DNA of 64,000 bases from Burkholderiaceae bacterium (GCA_018261955.1 JAGTRK010000001.1:234800-298799); one strand, 5' to 3'. Shown: positions 17,138 to 25,609, counted from the stretch's first letter. Numbers and translations are program-made. Notes: generated from the letters alone by a model not told the origin.

Positions 17138-17797
17138 TTATGCTTCGCCATTTTCGTCTTTACCGATGATGAGTTTGCTATCGGTGACAAACATATAAGG
17201 CGGAATATCAAGGTTTTGTGGTGCAGGTTTGTCTTTAAATACACGGCCTGCCAAATCAAAGGTTGAGCCATGACATGGACACAAATAGCCACCTGGCCAA
17301 TTTTCAGGTAATGAACTACCACCACCCGTTTTAAATTTTGATTCGGGTGAGCAGCCCAAGTGGGTACAGACTGCGACCATCACCATGATGTCTTTGTGCT
17401 CAACGCGACACAAAAATTGGTTTTTACAGTATTCAGGCACGGGCATGCTGTACGGTTTAAGTGAGTTCGGATCGACCAAGTCCGCATCATGAGCATGCAG
17501 GTTTGCTGTCATTTCTTCGGTGCGACGCAGAACCCAAACAGGCTTACCGCGCCATTCCACAATTTTTTGCTCACCTGCTTTGAGATCTGAAATATCCACT
17601 TCCACAGGTGCGCCACTCGCTCGGGCTCGCTCTGATGGGCTAAAGCTGCTCACCATCGGTGTGACAAACGCACCAGCACCCAGCATACCAACACCACCCG
17701 TTGCTTTCAATAAAGCGCGTCGTTGTGTGTCCAGTGTTTCACCCGTACAGTGTGTATCGTTAACGTCTTGGGTGGTTTCTTGATTAGATGAATTCAT
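17138..17797 (-). CDS. petA: Rieske [2Fe-2S] protein, ubiquinol-cytochrome c reductase type
   Basis: 219 residues. A twin-arginine signal/anchor (RRALLKATGG, residues 26-35) leads into the bc1-type Rieske head. Cluster ligands are C144/H146 (CTHLGC) and C173/H176 (CPCHGS), with disulfide Cys C149 and C175. The segment GAPVEVDISDLKAGE and DLAGRVFKDKPAPQNLDIPPY are typical of bc1 Rieske subunits. A strong AAAAGGAG site fixes the start at 17797. Cytochrome b (petB) and c1 (petC), which normally follow petA, are absent; instead DUF2202 lies 13 bp upstream and a truncated hemoglobin 14 bp downstream. Either petA was displaced from its operon or this is a second Rieske serving something else. Confidence 0.93.
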   Translation of the reverse strand: MNSSNQETTQDVNDTHCTGETLDTQRRALLKATGGVGMLGAGAFVTPMVSSFSPSERARASGAPVEVDISDLKAGEQKIVEWRGKPVWVLRRTEEMTANLHAHDADLVDPNSLKPYSMPVPEYCKNQFLCRVEHKDIMVMVAVCTHLGCSPESKFKTGGGSSLPENWPGGYLCPCHGSTFDLAGRVFKDKPAPQNLDIPPYMFVTDSKLIIGKDENGEA

Positions 17798-17810
17798 TTT
17801 AATTCTCCTT

Positions 17811-18485
17811 TTAACAGATTGAGCGCTCACCACGACCGTGCCCCTGACCGCGTCCTCGTTGTTGACTGTGTTCTTGGCAACCGCGACCTTGTTCATGTGG
17901 CGCACTGACAATCGCATCGTATTGGGCTTGGCTAATGTGTTCAGGTGTGTAGCATTCTTGGGTGTGCGTTTTTAATGCACGGTCAAATGAACGTAAATGG
18001 TTGCGTGAGCCACGATTGAGGTTTTCGTACACTCGGACAAAGTCACTGCGTTGGCAATTTGCCAGCAAATGGTTTAAATCAGCGATGTCCAAATCTTCGA
18101 TTTTTGCACCGACTTTTAAAGCATCCGCGATGGATTGCTGACCTTGCGTGATGAGCACTTGATATAAGTCGGCAAACTTTGAGTTTTCAAACACGCCCAA
18201 TCCTTTGCCGAGGGTTGGATCCGCTATGCCATAACGTTTGAGCAGGCTTTGAACTGCACTTTGGTGGCGACGTTCGGCTTGCACGATGTTGCCAAAGTTT
18301 TGAATCCTTGTTTTTTCGTATAAAGTTTCGTAAACGTCGCCCGCAAGTTTTTCTTCCTCAACCATATGCAACAAATCCGCAATTTCCTGAGCCGACAACG
18401 TCGTTGTCGGCTCAGATGATGGCGCATGGCAATCACAGTCGCCACGATCAGGGCTCGAAAAATAACTATTGTGTCGCTGTTGCAT
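17811..18485 (-). CDS. DUF2202 ferritin-like protein, cytosolic copy
   Basis: 224 residues. The DUF2202 domain is a ferritin-like four-helix bundle. Seen: HMVEEEKLAGDVYETLYEKT (E43-E45) and A-ERRH-Q (E71, H74), which together look like a di-metal site, then the GSRNHLRSF motif and CYTPEHISQAQYDAI. There is no signal peptide; the N-terminus carries a small CDCH cluster (C17, C19, H20). The C-terminal 25 residues are Gly/Arg/Gln/His-rich with two Cys, possibly a metal- or nucleic-acid-binding tail. AAGGAG supports the start at 18485. It lies directly upstream of the Rieske gene (13 bp). The close paralog at 20237-20962 is exported. Biochemical function of DUF2202 is not settled. Confidence 0.85.
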   Translation of the reverse strand: MQQRHNSYFSSPDRGDCDCHAPSSEPTTTLSAQEIADLLHMVEEEKLAGDVYETLYEKTRIQNFGNIVQAERRHQSAVQSLLKRYGIADPTLGKGLGVFENSKFADLYQVLITQGQQSIADALKVGAKIEDLDIADLNHLLANCQRSDFVRVYENLNRGSRNHLRSFDRALKTHTQECYTPEHISQAQYDAIVSAPHEQGRGCQEHSQQRGRGQGHGRGERSIC

Positions 18486-18532
18486 ATGAACTCCTTCGTT
18501 CTTAGTTAAAAACCTGTTCAGCATGAATGGGG

Positions 18533-19498
18533 CTAAGCCTTTGTAGGAAACAATTTGGGCGAGAGTTTGACGTACCATGCCGCCGCCTGAACCTGCACCA
18601 CATAAGCCAGCGCGATGAGCAAACCTGCTTCCGCGCCCCGCGTGCCAAAAACCCCCAAGGCAATCGCCAGCGCAATTGATAAATTGCGCATCACCGTGCC
18701 GTACACCAAAGCGATGCCATCGCCTAGGTTAAACATCATTTTGGCAATCACGGTGCTGAGTGTGAAGTTAATCGCATACATTAAAACCAGAGGTATTAAA
18801 TAATTGAGCAAAACACTTGGATGGTCAATAATCGCATGGGCTTTGAGTGCCATCGATACAAACACGATGCCCAGCACGCCGAGGGTTGAGATGGGCGGGA
18901 ATTTGGGCTTGATTTTTGCGTTGTAGTGTTCCATCCCATATTTGCCAACCAGCCATTTTTGGGTCAAATATCCCAATACCAGCGGCACAAAAACAATCAC
19001 CAAAATTTGTACAAACACGTCTTGCATGGGCACTTGCACCACCGCACCGAGCAATGCGCTTAAATACAAAGGCGCAAGCAATGAACCCATAATCAAACCA
19101 ATCACCGTCATTTTGACGGCCGCAGGCACATTGCCTTTGGCAAAACCCGTCCAAGAAATGGTCATGCCCGAGGTGGGCAATAAACTGGTCAATAGCAAAC
19201 CCAAGCGGATTAACGGCGCATCAGCAAAAAACAGCAAGCCCAATCCATAACCCAATGCAGGAATGAGTATGAAGTTCATCAGTAGTGCAGTGATTTGCAC
19301 CTTTGTACCACCTGCTTTGAACAACTCTTTGATATTCATGGTGACCATCATTGGATAGACCATTAGGAAGGTCAGCGGCAAAATCAAAGACTTCAGAAAG
19401 CCCGCATTTACACCATAGCCAAACAACAAACCCGCTAGCATGGCCACGGGAATGCTCCAAGTGAGGTTTTGCTGCACCCACGATAACAGTCGCCACAT
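18533..19498 (-). CDS. SBF/ACR3-like bile acid:sodium symporter family transporter
   Basis: 321 residues with about ten hydrophobic helices. Seen: LPLTFLMVYPMMVTMNIKEL and LLLTSLLPTSGMTISWTGFAKGN, the latter matching the substrate-region motif of the SBF/ACR3 superfamily (sodium/bile acid symporters and arsenite exporters). It lacks the conserved ACR3 Cys in helix 4, so plain arsenite export is doubtful; a monocarboxylate or inorganic anion is equally possible. AAGGGAG fixes the ATG at 19498. It sits 13 bp after the preceding gene and 47 bp before DUF2202, inside the compact minus-strand operon. Confidence 0.85.
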   Translation of the reverse strand: MWRLLSWVQQNLTWSIPVAMLAGLLFGYGVNAGFLKSLILPLTFLMVYPMMVTMNIKELFKAGGTKVQITALLMNFILIPALGYGLGLLFFADAPLIRLGLLLTSLLPTSGMTISWTGFAKGNVPAAVKMTVIGLIMGSLLAPLYLSALLGAVVQVPMQDVFVQILVIVFVPLVLGYLTQKWLVGKYGMEHYNAKIKPKFPPISTLGVLGIVFVSMALKAHAIIDHPSVLLNYLIPLVLMYAINFTLSTVIAKMMFNLGDGIALVYGTVMRNLSIALAIALGVFGTRGAEAGLLIALAYVVQVQAAAWYVKLSPKLFPTKA

Positions 19499-19511
19499 GA
19501 TATTCTCCCTT

Positions 19512-19907
19512 TTAATTTTGTCGGTTGCGCAAACCCAAAGCCCATGCTTGCATGGCATCGTTGGCGGGTTTCATCGGCGCATCCATAAAACTTACGACAA
19601 ATTTATCCCCCAAATCAGCAATCCCAATCGAGCGTGGGCGCACCGCCAAGACCATCGGATTGGGCAGCGCGTGACCGAAGCAAAATACCACGTTGAATGC
19701 CGATTTGATTTCAGGCGCAATGTCGCCACCGATATTTGTGGTGTGCGCGTAATGGTCAAAAGTCCCAATGAACACAACTTTATCCGTGGTTTTGATTTTT
19801 TCTTCAAAATACGCTACGACTTGGGCAGTATCTGTGAAGGTGGTTTCGGTTTTCAGTACGTCGACCACGGTCAACGGGTATTTCTCTTGGAAATGAACGG
19901 TTTTCAT
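19512..19907 (-). CDS. Conserved hypothetical protein, DUF6858-like
   Basis: 131 residues, no signal peptide, no membrane helix. Segments FQEKYPLTVVDVLKTETTF, KVVFIGTFDHYAHT, NVVFCFGHALPNPMVLAVRP and RSIGIADLGDKFVVSF resemble a conserved protein family that I tentatively match to DUF6858. The single Cys lies in the VFCFG strand, and the conserved DHYAH could bind a metal or cofactor; no activity is known to me. AAAGGA stands before the ATG. It is placed tightly between the DUF2892 and SBF-transporter genes, so it likely works with the transporter. Confidence 0.7.
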   Translation of the reverse strand: MKTVHFQEKYPLTVVDVLKTETTFTDTAQVVAYFEEKIKTTDKVVFIGTFDHYAHTTNIGGDIAPEIKSAFNVVFCFGHALPNPMVLAVRPRSIGIADLGDKFVVSFMDAPMKPANDAMQAWALGLRNRQN

Positions 19908-19937
19908 GCGATTCCTTTATGGATGAAACAAAGTGTT

Positions 19938-20129
19938 TTAAGAAGATTTTTTACAGGTATTGATGCCAACCAATTTGTATAAAAGACAACTGCCAAATAT
20001 CCCTGTGAGCAAGGGCACGAGACCAATCCACGCCCATGTTGGACCACCTAAAAACAAGACCCAAGCGATTAATAACGCACCGATGAGAATGCGCAAGGTT
20101 TTATCGATACCACATACATTTGCCAACAT
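19938..20129 (-). CDS. DUF2892 / YgaP-like small membrane protein
   Basis: 63 residues. The N-terminal LANVCGIDKTLRILIGALLI and two membrane helices, then LLYKLVGINTCKKSS, match the DUF2892 consensus including the starting N-x-G-x-x-D-R/K-xx-R motif and the terminal Cys. A strong TAAGGAG site fixes the start at 20129; the frame runs further upstream without a site. It appears to be the first gene of the operon leading to the SBF transporter, DUF2202, Rieske and truncated hemoglobin. Proteins of this type often accompany rhodanese or sulfur-handling genes, but the role here is not demonstrated. Confidence 0.82.
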   Translation of the reverse strand: MLANVCGIDKTLRILIGALLIAWVLFLGGPTWAWIGLVPLLTGIFGSCLLYKLVGINTCKKSS

Positions 20130-20236
20130 TGTGAACTCCTTAAAGTTTAATAAATAAAAAACCAAACACATACGCGCTGATGTACGTATGTGCTTGAAGT
20201 GCTGCCACATCATTCAGCCAAAAAGCTGGTTGACCA

Positions 20237-20962
20237 TCAATTGATGCACTGAGGCATCCGTTGAGTTTGGTTCCTGTCTTGAGCGTTTTGTCGCCCGCGC
20301 CCTTGGGCACTTCCTTGACCACAGCCTTGCCCATAACCTTTTTCCTGCGCCGATGATGCGATGGCATCGTATTGCGCTTGGCTGATGAATTCGGGTGTGT
20401 ACGTTTGTCCCATTTGGCGCAATGTGCGGTCAAACGAGCGCAGATGATTGCGCGAACCACGCGTGAGGTTGTCATAAACGCGTTTGATGTCTGCTCGCTG
20501 AGTATGCGCCATTTCTTTTTGTAAATCATCAATGTCCAAGTCCTCAATTTTTAGACCCACCTTGAGTGCGTCTATATGGGATTGAGCGCCTGTGTTGACT
20601 AATTTTTGGTACAACCCTGTGAACGCAGGCTGGGTGAACTCACCCACCCCTTTGCCCGTGGTTGGATCTGCAATGCCATATTGGCGCAAAAGATTTTGCA
20701 GTGCTGACTGATGATTGCGTTCAGATGACACAATATTTTTAAAGTTCAGCAAACCTGTTTTTGCGTACAAGGTTTGATAAACATCACCCGCCAGTTTTTC
20801 TTCCTCGACCATGTGCAACAAACCTTTGACTTCTTCAGGGTTCAAAATGGACGAGGCGGTTGTTTGAGCGTGCACTTGAGATTGCCCAAGCAATGCACTG
20901 AGTATGATGCTCAATGCGCTGAATTTAATCCAGCGTGACTGTGGTTTTGATGGTGTATTCAT
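20237..20962 (-). CDS. DUF2202 ferritin-like protein, exported copy
   Basis: 241 residues. A signal peptide (residues 1-32, ending SQVHAQ) sends the DUF2202 domain to the periplasm. The core repeats that of the copy at 17811-18485: MVEEEKLAGDVYQTLYAKTG, SERNH (E81, H84), GSRNHLRSF and TPEFISQAQYDAI. The tail is again Gly/Gln/Arg-rich with Cys (GYGQGCGQGS..., ending CIN). Roughly 60% of residues match the cytosolic paralog across the domain by eye. It lies 107 bp upstream of the DUF2892 gene, so it may be in the same transcript or have its own promoter. Confidence 0.85.
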   Translation of the reverse strand: MNTPSKPQSRWIKFSALSIILSALLGQSQVHAQTTASSILNPEEVKGLLHMVEEEKLAGDVYQTLYAKTGLLNFKNIVSSERNHQSALQNLLRQYGIADPTTGKGVGEFTQPAFTGLYQKLVNTGAQSHIDALKVGLKIEDLDIDDLQKEMAHTQRADIKRVYDNLTRGSRNHLRSFDRTLRQMGQTYTPEFISQAQYDAIASSAQEKGYGQGCGQGSAQGRGRQNAQDRNQTQRMPQCIN

Positions 20963-21134
20963 GGCATCTCCTTAAATCGTTGCTTGCAAAATTGCCATTT
21001 CATGGTGCGCGCAACGTGTTGCCAAATTATTTCTGTAATATTAAATATTGTAAAGTCTGTATAAACTGAAAATTTCATGAACAATCAAACACAATCATAT
21101 TGTTATTGCATTCGACTATTCGCTCACATCCATT

Positions 21135-21551
21135 TTATTTGACTTTGGCAGCTTGGGTTATTGCGATTAATTTGGTAAATTGTTCTGTCGAGAGTACTTT
21201 TCGCCAATGGTCGGTGCAGTTGGAGCGCAGCATTATCAGTTGGGTTTCCATCTGACCAATTTTGTGCGCCAGTTGTACCCGTTTGGCTTTTGGTGCGCCT
21301 ACGTTAATCATTTCACGCAACTGTGCTCGCGCGGCGACGACCTTATCTTCCAAGGCCTCACGCTTGGGTTGAGCCGTGGCTTTCCATACTTTGAGTTCGG
21401 ATCTTTGCGTGTCGGTCAATGCGAGCGCATCCGCATTTTTTGCAATCACCCCCACATGCGCTACGATCGGATCTGATAATTCAGAGACATCGCGTGCTTG
21501 AGCCAAACCAGCTCCCATCATTAAAGTCAACACCAACAACAATTTATTCAT
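21135..21551 (-). CDS. Spy/CpxP-like periplasmic protein
   Basis: 138 residues. A signal peptide (MNKLLLVLTLMMGAGLAQA) precedes an all-helical mature part with two LTxxQ-like motifs, LTDTQRSEL near residue 47 and LSTEQFTKL near residue 120, as in Spy/CpxP periplasmic chaperones. One Cys (NCTDHW) is present. A strong AAAAGGAG site fixes the start at 21551. Such proteins are often induced by envelope, metal or redox stress. It lies between the exported DUF2202 gene and cydX, with about 80 bp on the cydX side, and may be transcribed with the cyd operon. Confidence 0.75.
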   Translation of the reverse strand: MNKLLLVLTLMMGAGLAQARDVSELSDPIVAHVGVIAKNADALALTDTQRSELKVWKATAQPKREALEDKVVAARAQLREMINVGAPKAKRVQLAHKIGQMETQLIMLRSNCTDHWRKVLSTEQFTKLIAITQAAKVK

Positions 21552-21631
21552 TACGAACTCCTTTTCAATGATTACAAATGAAACAGCGCACAAGCATCCA
21601 CGATACTTGTGCGAATGGGGTTTGATCTCAG

Positions 21632-21736
21632 TTATTCTTTTGAATCATTGGTTTCTTGGTTTTCAAACCACAGACCACAACCTGCTGCGAACATGACGGC
21701 AAATGCCACGCCCAATATCCAAGTGAAATACCACAT
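21632..21736 (-). CDS. cydX: Cytochrome bd oxidase small subunit CydX
   Basis: 34 residues, one membrane helix: MWYFTWILGVAFAVMFAAGC, then a short acidic tail ending NDSKE. The MWYFxWILG start is diagnostic of CydX (YbgT), the small subunit that stabilises the heme environment of bd-type oxidases. An AAGGAG site stands 5 bases before the ATG, and the gene begins 18 bp after cydB. It is too short for many gene finders. Confidence 0.93.
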   Translation of the reverse strand: MWYFTWILGVAFAVMFAAGCGLWFENQETNDSKE

Positions 21737-21754
21737 AACGACTCCTTGATAAAA

Positions 21755-22891
21755 TTAGTACAACGCTTTGTCATTGGCCTGCACGTACTCAACCGTGACC
21801 TTGCCGCGCATCACACGATAGGCCCATGATGTATAAGTCAGGATGAGGGGCACGAAAATAATCACCACCCACAGCATTACATTCAATGTGTATTTGCTTG
21901 AAGCCACATCCCACAGCGTCAGGCTCATCGCTGGATTTTCAGACGAAGGCATGACGAATGGAAACAGTGCCACCCCTGCGGTCATAATCGTGCCGAGTAC
22001 TGCCAACGACATGACCACAAATCCTGTCAATGTGCGGTGCTTGCTTTGCAAAATCAAGGTCAGCAACACGCCCACATAAACCAAAGCAGGGAATATCCAT
22101 AAAATTGGATGGGCGAAGTAATTGGTCAACCATCCACCAGAAACCACAGCGACCTCTTTCATCAATGGATTCATTGATAAATTCGGATCTGCCATGTTCA
22201 CCACACTCAGGCCGTTCATCTGTGTGAGCCACAGACCTGCCACAGTAAAACACACAATATTAATGGCACCTGCAATTTGATTGATTTTCTTCACGCGCGT
22301 CTGCAACACCCCCTCGGTGCGATGGGCGAGGTATGAACCGCCTTGGAGCATCAACAAAGTCAAACTCACCACACCCACCAACAAAGCAAACGGGTGCAAG
22401 AGTTGGAAGAAGTTGCCTGTGTAAAACGAGCGCATGGTCTCATCAATTTTAAATGGCACACCGAGAAACAGGTTGCCAAACGCCACGCCGAACAATAAGG
22501 CAGGCACACTACTACCGACAAAAATCAACCAATCCCAATTGTTGCGCCATTTCGGACTGTTGATTTTCGAGCGGTACTCAAAGCCGACGGGACGGAAAAA
22601 CAACGCTGCTAACAGTAAGAGCATGGCCCAATACAAACCCGAAAAAGCAATTGCATACACAAACGGCCAGGCCGCAAATATCGCACCGCCCGCAGTGATG
22701 AACCACACCTGATTGCCATCCCAGTGTGGCGCAATGGTGTTGATGACCACGCGGCGTTCCACATCGGTTTTACCCACAAACGGTAGGAGCGTACCCACAC
22801 CCATGTCGTGTCCATCCATGATGGCAAATCCGATGAGCAGCACGCCAATCAGCACCCACCAAATTACTTTTAAAGTCATATAATCAAACAT
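21755..22891 (-). CDS. cydB: Cytochrome bd ubiquinol oxidase subunit II
   Basis: 378 residues with eight or nine membrane helices. The N-terminus MTLKVIWWVLIGVLLIGFAIMDGHDMGVGTL carries the conserved DGxDxGxG-like element of CydB (here DGHDMGVG), followed by RRVVINTIAPHWDGNQVWFI, a family hallmark. With CydA it forms the quinol oxidase that reduces O2 to water without pumping protons, important at low O2 and under sulfide, NO or peroxide stress. It follows cydA by 27 bp and precedes cydX by 18 bp. Confidence 0.96.
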   Translation of the reverse strand: MFDYMTLKVIWWVLIGVLLIGFAIMDGHDMGVGTLLPFVGKTDVERRVVINTIAPHWDGNQVWFITAGGAIFAAWPFVYAIAFSGLYWAMLLLLAALFFRPVGFEYRSKINSPKWRNNWDWLIFVGSSVPALLFGVAFGNLFLGVPFKIDETMRSFYTGNFFQLLHPFALLVGVVSLTLLMLQGGSYLAHRTEGVLQTRVKKINQIAGAINIVCFTVAGLWLTQMNGLSVVNMADPNLSMNPLMKEVAVVSGGWLTNYFAHPILWIFPALVYVGVLLTLILQSKHRTLTGFVVMSLAVLGTIMTAGVALFPFVMPSSENPAMSLTLWDVASSKYTLNVMLWVVIIFVPLILTYTSWAYRVMRGKVTVEYVQANDKALY

Positions 22892-22918
22892 AATCAGCCT
22901 CTTTTAAATTCAGTGGGT

Positions 22919-24454
22919 TTAATGTACTTGCTCGGTCAACACCGTTGGCCCGAGTCGTGCGTATTTGAACATCAAGTACAACTCAACAATCAGCAAACCT
23001 GTGTAGAACAAAACAAATCCTGCCAACGATGCCCAAACTTCACCTGCCGACACACTGGATGCCGACAAATGGGTGGGCAATATGCCTGTGACCGTCCAAG
23101 GTTGGCGACCGTATTCAGCGACAAACCAACCGAAACTGGTGGCAATCCATGGCGTTGGCAACAACCACAAAGCAAAGCGCAAGAAACGTTTTTTCTCGTG
23201 AATCACGTTATTGCCTGAAGCCCAAAATGCATAGATAAAGAACGCGATGTACGTAAAGCCGAGCAACACCATCACGCGGAATGTCCAGAACAACGGCGCA
23301 ACTTGTGGAACGGTATCGTGTGCGGCTTGTTTAATTTGTTCTGGTGTGACTTGGTTCAAATCCGCGCTGTATTTTTTCGCCAATAGACCATAACCCAAGT
23401 CTTTTTGGTGTTCCAGCATGATGGATTTGGCTTGCGCGTCACTTGGGTCTTGCTTCATTTTTTCTAAAGCCAAAACACCTTTGATACCGTTTTCAACACG
23501 GACGGCGTTTTTCTCACGAATGTCTTTGATGCCAGGTAAAACCGTATCGGTCGAGCGAGTGGCAATCAACCCCATGGCATACGGGATATGAATTGCAAAA
23601 TCATTCTTTTGCTCGGCTTCATTGGGAAAGGCAATCAAGTTAAATCCCGCAGGTGCAGGCTCGGTTTCCCACATGCCTTCCATCGCGGCAAGTTTGGCTT
23701 GCTGATGCTCGCCGACTGCATAACCCGACTCATCGCCCAAAATGACCACAGACAAAGCCGATGCCAAACCGAAGGCTGAGGCAATGCGAATGGAACGTTT
23801 GGCAAACTCAATGTGTTTGCCTTTGAGCAAATACCACGCCGAAATCCCCATCACAAACACCGAGCCCGTGACATAGCCTGCCGACACGGTGTGAACGAAT
23901 TTATCCTGCGCGACCACGTTGAATAAAATTTCAGAGAAACTGGTGAGTTCCATGCGCATGGTGACGGGATTAAATTCTGAGCCGACGGGGTATTGCATCC
24001 AACCATTGGCAATCAAAATCAGTACCGCAGACAAATTACTCGCCAAAGCCAATAATGCGGTGACGAGTAAATGCTTGCCTTTGCTCAATCGATCCCAACC
24101 AAAAAAGAATAAACCAATCATGGTCGATTCAAGGAAGAACGCCATCAAACCCTCAATTGCCAGCGGCGCCCCAAAAATATCACCGACATAGTGTGAGTAA
24201 TACGCCCAGTTCGTACCGAACTGAAACTCCATGGTAATTCCCGTGGTCACGCCAAGGGCAAAATTAATCCCAAACAACTTGCCCCAAAATTTGGTCATGT
24301 CTTTGTAAATCTGTTTGCCTGACATCACATAGGTCAACTCCATCGCCACCAAGATGAACGATAGACCCAAGGTCAAGGGAACAAATATGAAGTGGTATAA
24401 CGCAGTCACAGCAAACTGTAACCGCGCCGCATCCACTGCGCCTGCATCAATCAT
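22919..24454 (-). CDS. cydA: Cytochrome bd ubiquinol oxidase subunit I
   Basis: 511 residues. Heme ligands are visible at H21, H188 and M395 (matching E. coli H19, H186, M393), and the proton-path glutamates at E101 and E109 ([13 protein letters not shown]). A long Q-loop lies between helices 6 and 7 (about residues 250-385), as in the E. coli-type long-loop oxidases. The start overlaps the cydP stop as ATGA, so translation is coupled. Operon order is cydP-cydA-cydB-cydX. Confidence 0.97.
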   Translation of the reverse strand: MIDAGAVDAARLQFAVTALYHFIFVPLTLGLSFILVAMELTYVMSGKQIYKDMTKFWGKLFGINFALGVTTGITMEFQFGTNWAYYSHYVGDIFGAPLAIEGLMAFFLESTMIGLFFFGWDRLSKGKHLLVTALLALASNLSAVLILIANGWMQYPVGSEFNPVTMRMELTSFSEILFNVVAQDKFVHTVSAGYVTGSVFVMGISAWYLLKGKHIEFAKRSIRIASAFGLASALSVVILGDESGYAVGEHQQAKLAAMEGMWETEPAPAGFNLIAFPNEAEQKNDFAIHIPYAMGLIATRSTDTVLPGIKDIREKNAVRVENGIKGVLALEKMKQDPSDAQAKSIMLEHQKDLGYGLLAKKYSADLNQVTPEQIKQAAHDTVPQVAPLFWTFRVMVLLGFTYIAFFIYAFWASGNNVIHEKKRFLRFALWLLPTPWIATSFGWFVAEYGRQPWTVTGILPTHLSASSVSAGEVWASLAGFVLFYTGLLIVELYLMFKYARLGPTVLTEQVH

Positions 24455-24675
24455 GGTTGACTCCTTTGATTTTGATTAAACTCAATTGCGGGAGGCGCAG
24501 CCGAGCCTCCCTGATACAAACGTTGCACATCCGACACATCCACCTTAACTTTATTGGGTTTGATGAACACAGACCACAATCCATACAAAACCACCATTTT
24601 GATGAGCACTAGCAACAATAGATGCTGACCTAAAACGCGGTCTTTCGATACGGTCTTTTTGCGAATAGAACCCAC
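24451..24675 (-). CDS. cydP: Putative cytochrome bd small subunit CydP
   Basis: About 74 residues from a GTG at 24675. One membrane helix ([19 protein letters not shown]) is followed by [18 protein letters not shown], the pattern of CydP, a small protein found upstream of cydAB in betaproteobacteria. No ATG is available; the GTG has GGGTGGGG upstream. The stop overlaps the cydA start (ATGA). Its biochemical role in the oxidase is not established. Confidence 0.82.
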   Translation of the reverse strand: MGSIRKKTVSKDRVLGQHLLLLVLIKMVVLYGLWSVFIKPNKVKVDVSDVQRLYQGGSAAPPAIEFNQNQRSQP

Positions 24676-24723
24676 AGTTGCCCCACCCAATAATAGTTGA
24701 CAAATATAGTCGGAATAAGTGCA

Positions 24724-24751
24724 ATCATACCATCTATAAAAATAAAAGCAA
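24724..24751 (-). promoter_or_regulatory. Candidate promoter of cydPABX
   Basis: On the minus strand a -35-like TTGCTT (24746-24751) and a -10-like TATGAT (24724-24729) are 16 bases apart, with the -10 about 48 bases before the cydP GTG. No other good pair was found in this AT-rich stretch. Confidence 0.45.
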
Positions 24752-25027
24752 TCAGCTTGTTTATAATTTTTATAAATATATGGCAAATGACGCATCAGTT
24801 ATGACGGAAATTTCAAAATATAAAAACCCATTAATATCATAGGGTTATTGCATCATCGCGAGCGCTTTTTGAAATTAATGGCCAACACAACTCATAAAAA
24901 TGCAAAATGCACCATTCTTTTATGATTGAAAGCCAGTGTACCGTAATTTCAAAAACATATAAAATTTAAGGTTTTTAGGGTGATGAATTTTAAAAACCGA
25001 GGCGCGAAAAGCGCAGCGCGCCAACAA

Positions 25028-25057
25028 AACAGCCACGGCATTGCTGTCGTGGCTGTT
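25028..25057 (-). terminator. Rho-independent terminator of the Rrf2 gene
   Basis: Stem AACAGCCACG / CGTGGCTGTT with a 10-base loop, followed on the minus strand by TTTTGTTGG. It lies 73 bp after the Rrf2 stop. Confidence 0.75.
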
Positions 25058-25129
25058 CTTGATGCGTGCCTGAAGGGGGGGCTTGCAAATAACCCCTTGA
25101 TGGCTTGGGAGATTTGTTGCCTTAAAGTG

Positions 25130-25609
25130 TTAAGCAACCATATTCATTGCCCTACTGATTGGTGAAGTGGCATATACGGTGCGCTTCTGAACTTTTTCGA
25201 CCAATTGCTTCTTATGTAATAAATCACTTAAACTGATTCGCTCAAGGTATTCATACATTTTTTCGTTCAACTCATCCCACAAATAGGTTTCTAAAAAGCC
25301 GTCAAAGCATTTCTCATCTCCCATCACCAAATTGGGTAACGAACTGCCTTTGGGTTTATCCACGGACGCGACAATTTGCGCAATCGTGGTTTCATCGGGC
25401 GCGTGAACCAACACATAGCCGCCTCCAGGACCTCGGTGGCTTTTGACTAAATTGCCATTGCGCAGTTGGCTAAATAAAATTTCTAAATATGACAAAGATA
25501 GATTTTGACGCTCTGAAATAGTGGCTAATGAAATGGGGGTTTTACCGCCATACATCGCAATTTCTAACAAAGCTGTGACAGCATAACGCCCTCTGGTCGT
25601 TAGTTTCAT
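25130..25609 (-). CDS. Rrf2-family regulator lacking Fe-S cysteine set
   Basis: 159 residues. The N-terminal winged helix (MKLTTRGRYAVTALLEIAMY ... ISERQNLSLSYLEILFSQLR ... KSHRGPGGGYVLVHAP) closely follows IscR and other Rrf2 proteins. In IscR three Cys and a His after residue 90 bind a [2Fe-2S] cluster. Here only C101 (GDEKCFDG) remains; it is the only Cys in the protein and the His is missing. It is therefore unlikely to hold a classical cluster. It is not beside isc genes but stands upstream of the cyd operon and downstream of a DUF2946-like gene. AGGAATCCATC precedes the ATG. Confidence 0.88.
   Translation of the reverse strand: MKLTTRGRYAVTALLEIAMYGGKTPISLATISERQNLSLSYLEILFSQLRNGNLVKSHRGPGGGYVLVHAPDETTIAQIVASVDKPKGSSLPNLVMGDEKCFDGFLETYLWDELNEKMYEYLERISLSDLLHKKQLVEKVQKRTVYATSPISRAMNMVA

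Larger units (their letters stand above)
24676..25129. other. Gene-free region between cydP and the Rrf2 regulator
   Basis: About 450 bp without a credible gene. It contains the candidate cyd promoter, a GC-rich palindromic patch (GCGCGAAAAGCGCAGCGCGCC, read to 20 bases from 25001), and the Rrf2 terminator. The rest is AT-rich. Confidence 0.6.

Noticed and set aside
18533..19498. Arsenite exporter ACR3 as a firm call
   Set aside because: The conserved helix-4 Cys of ACR3 is missing and no arsR or arsC is nearby.
20140..20547. 135-residue frame overlapping the exported DUF2202 gene
   Set aside because: Out-of-frame shadow of the DUF2202 gene running into the DUF2892 leader.
25130..25609. Assignment as IscR or NsrR
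   Set aside because: Only one Cys, no isc genes adjacent.
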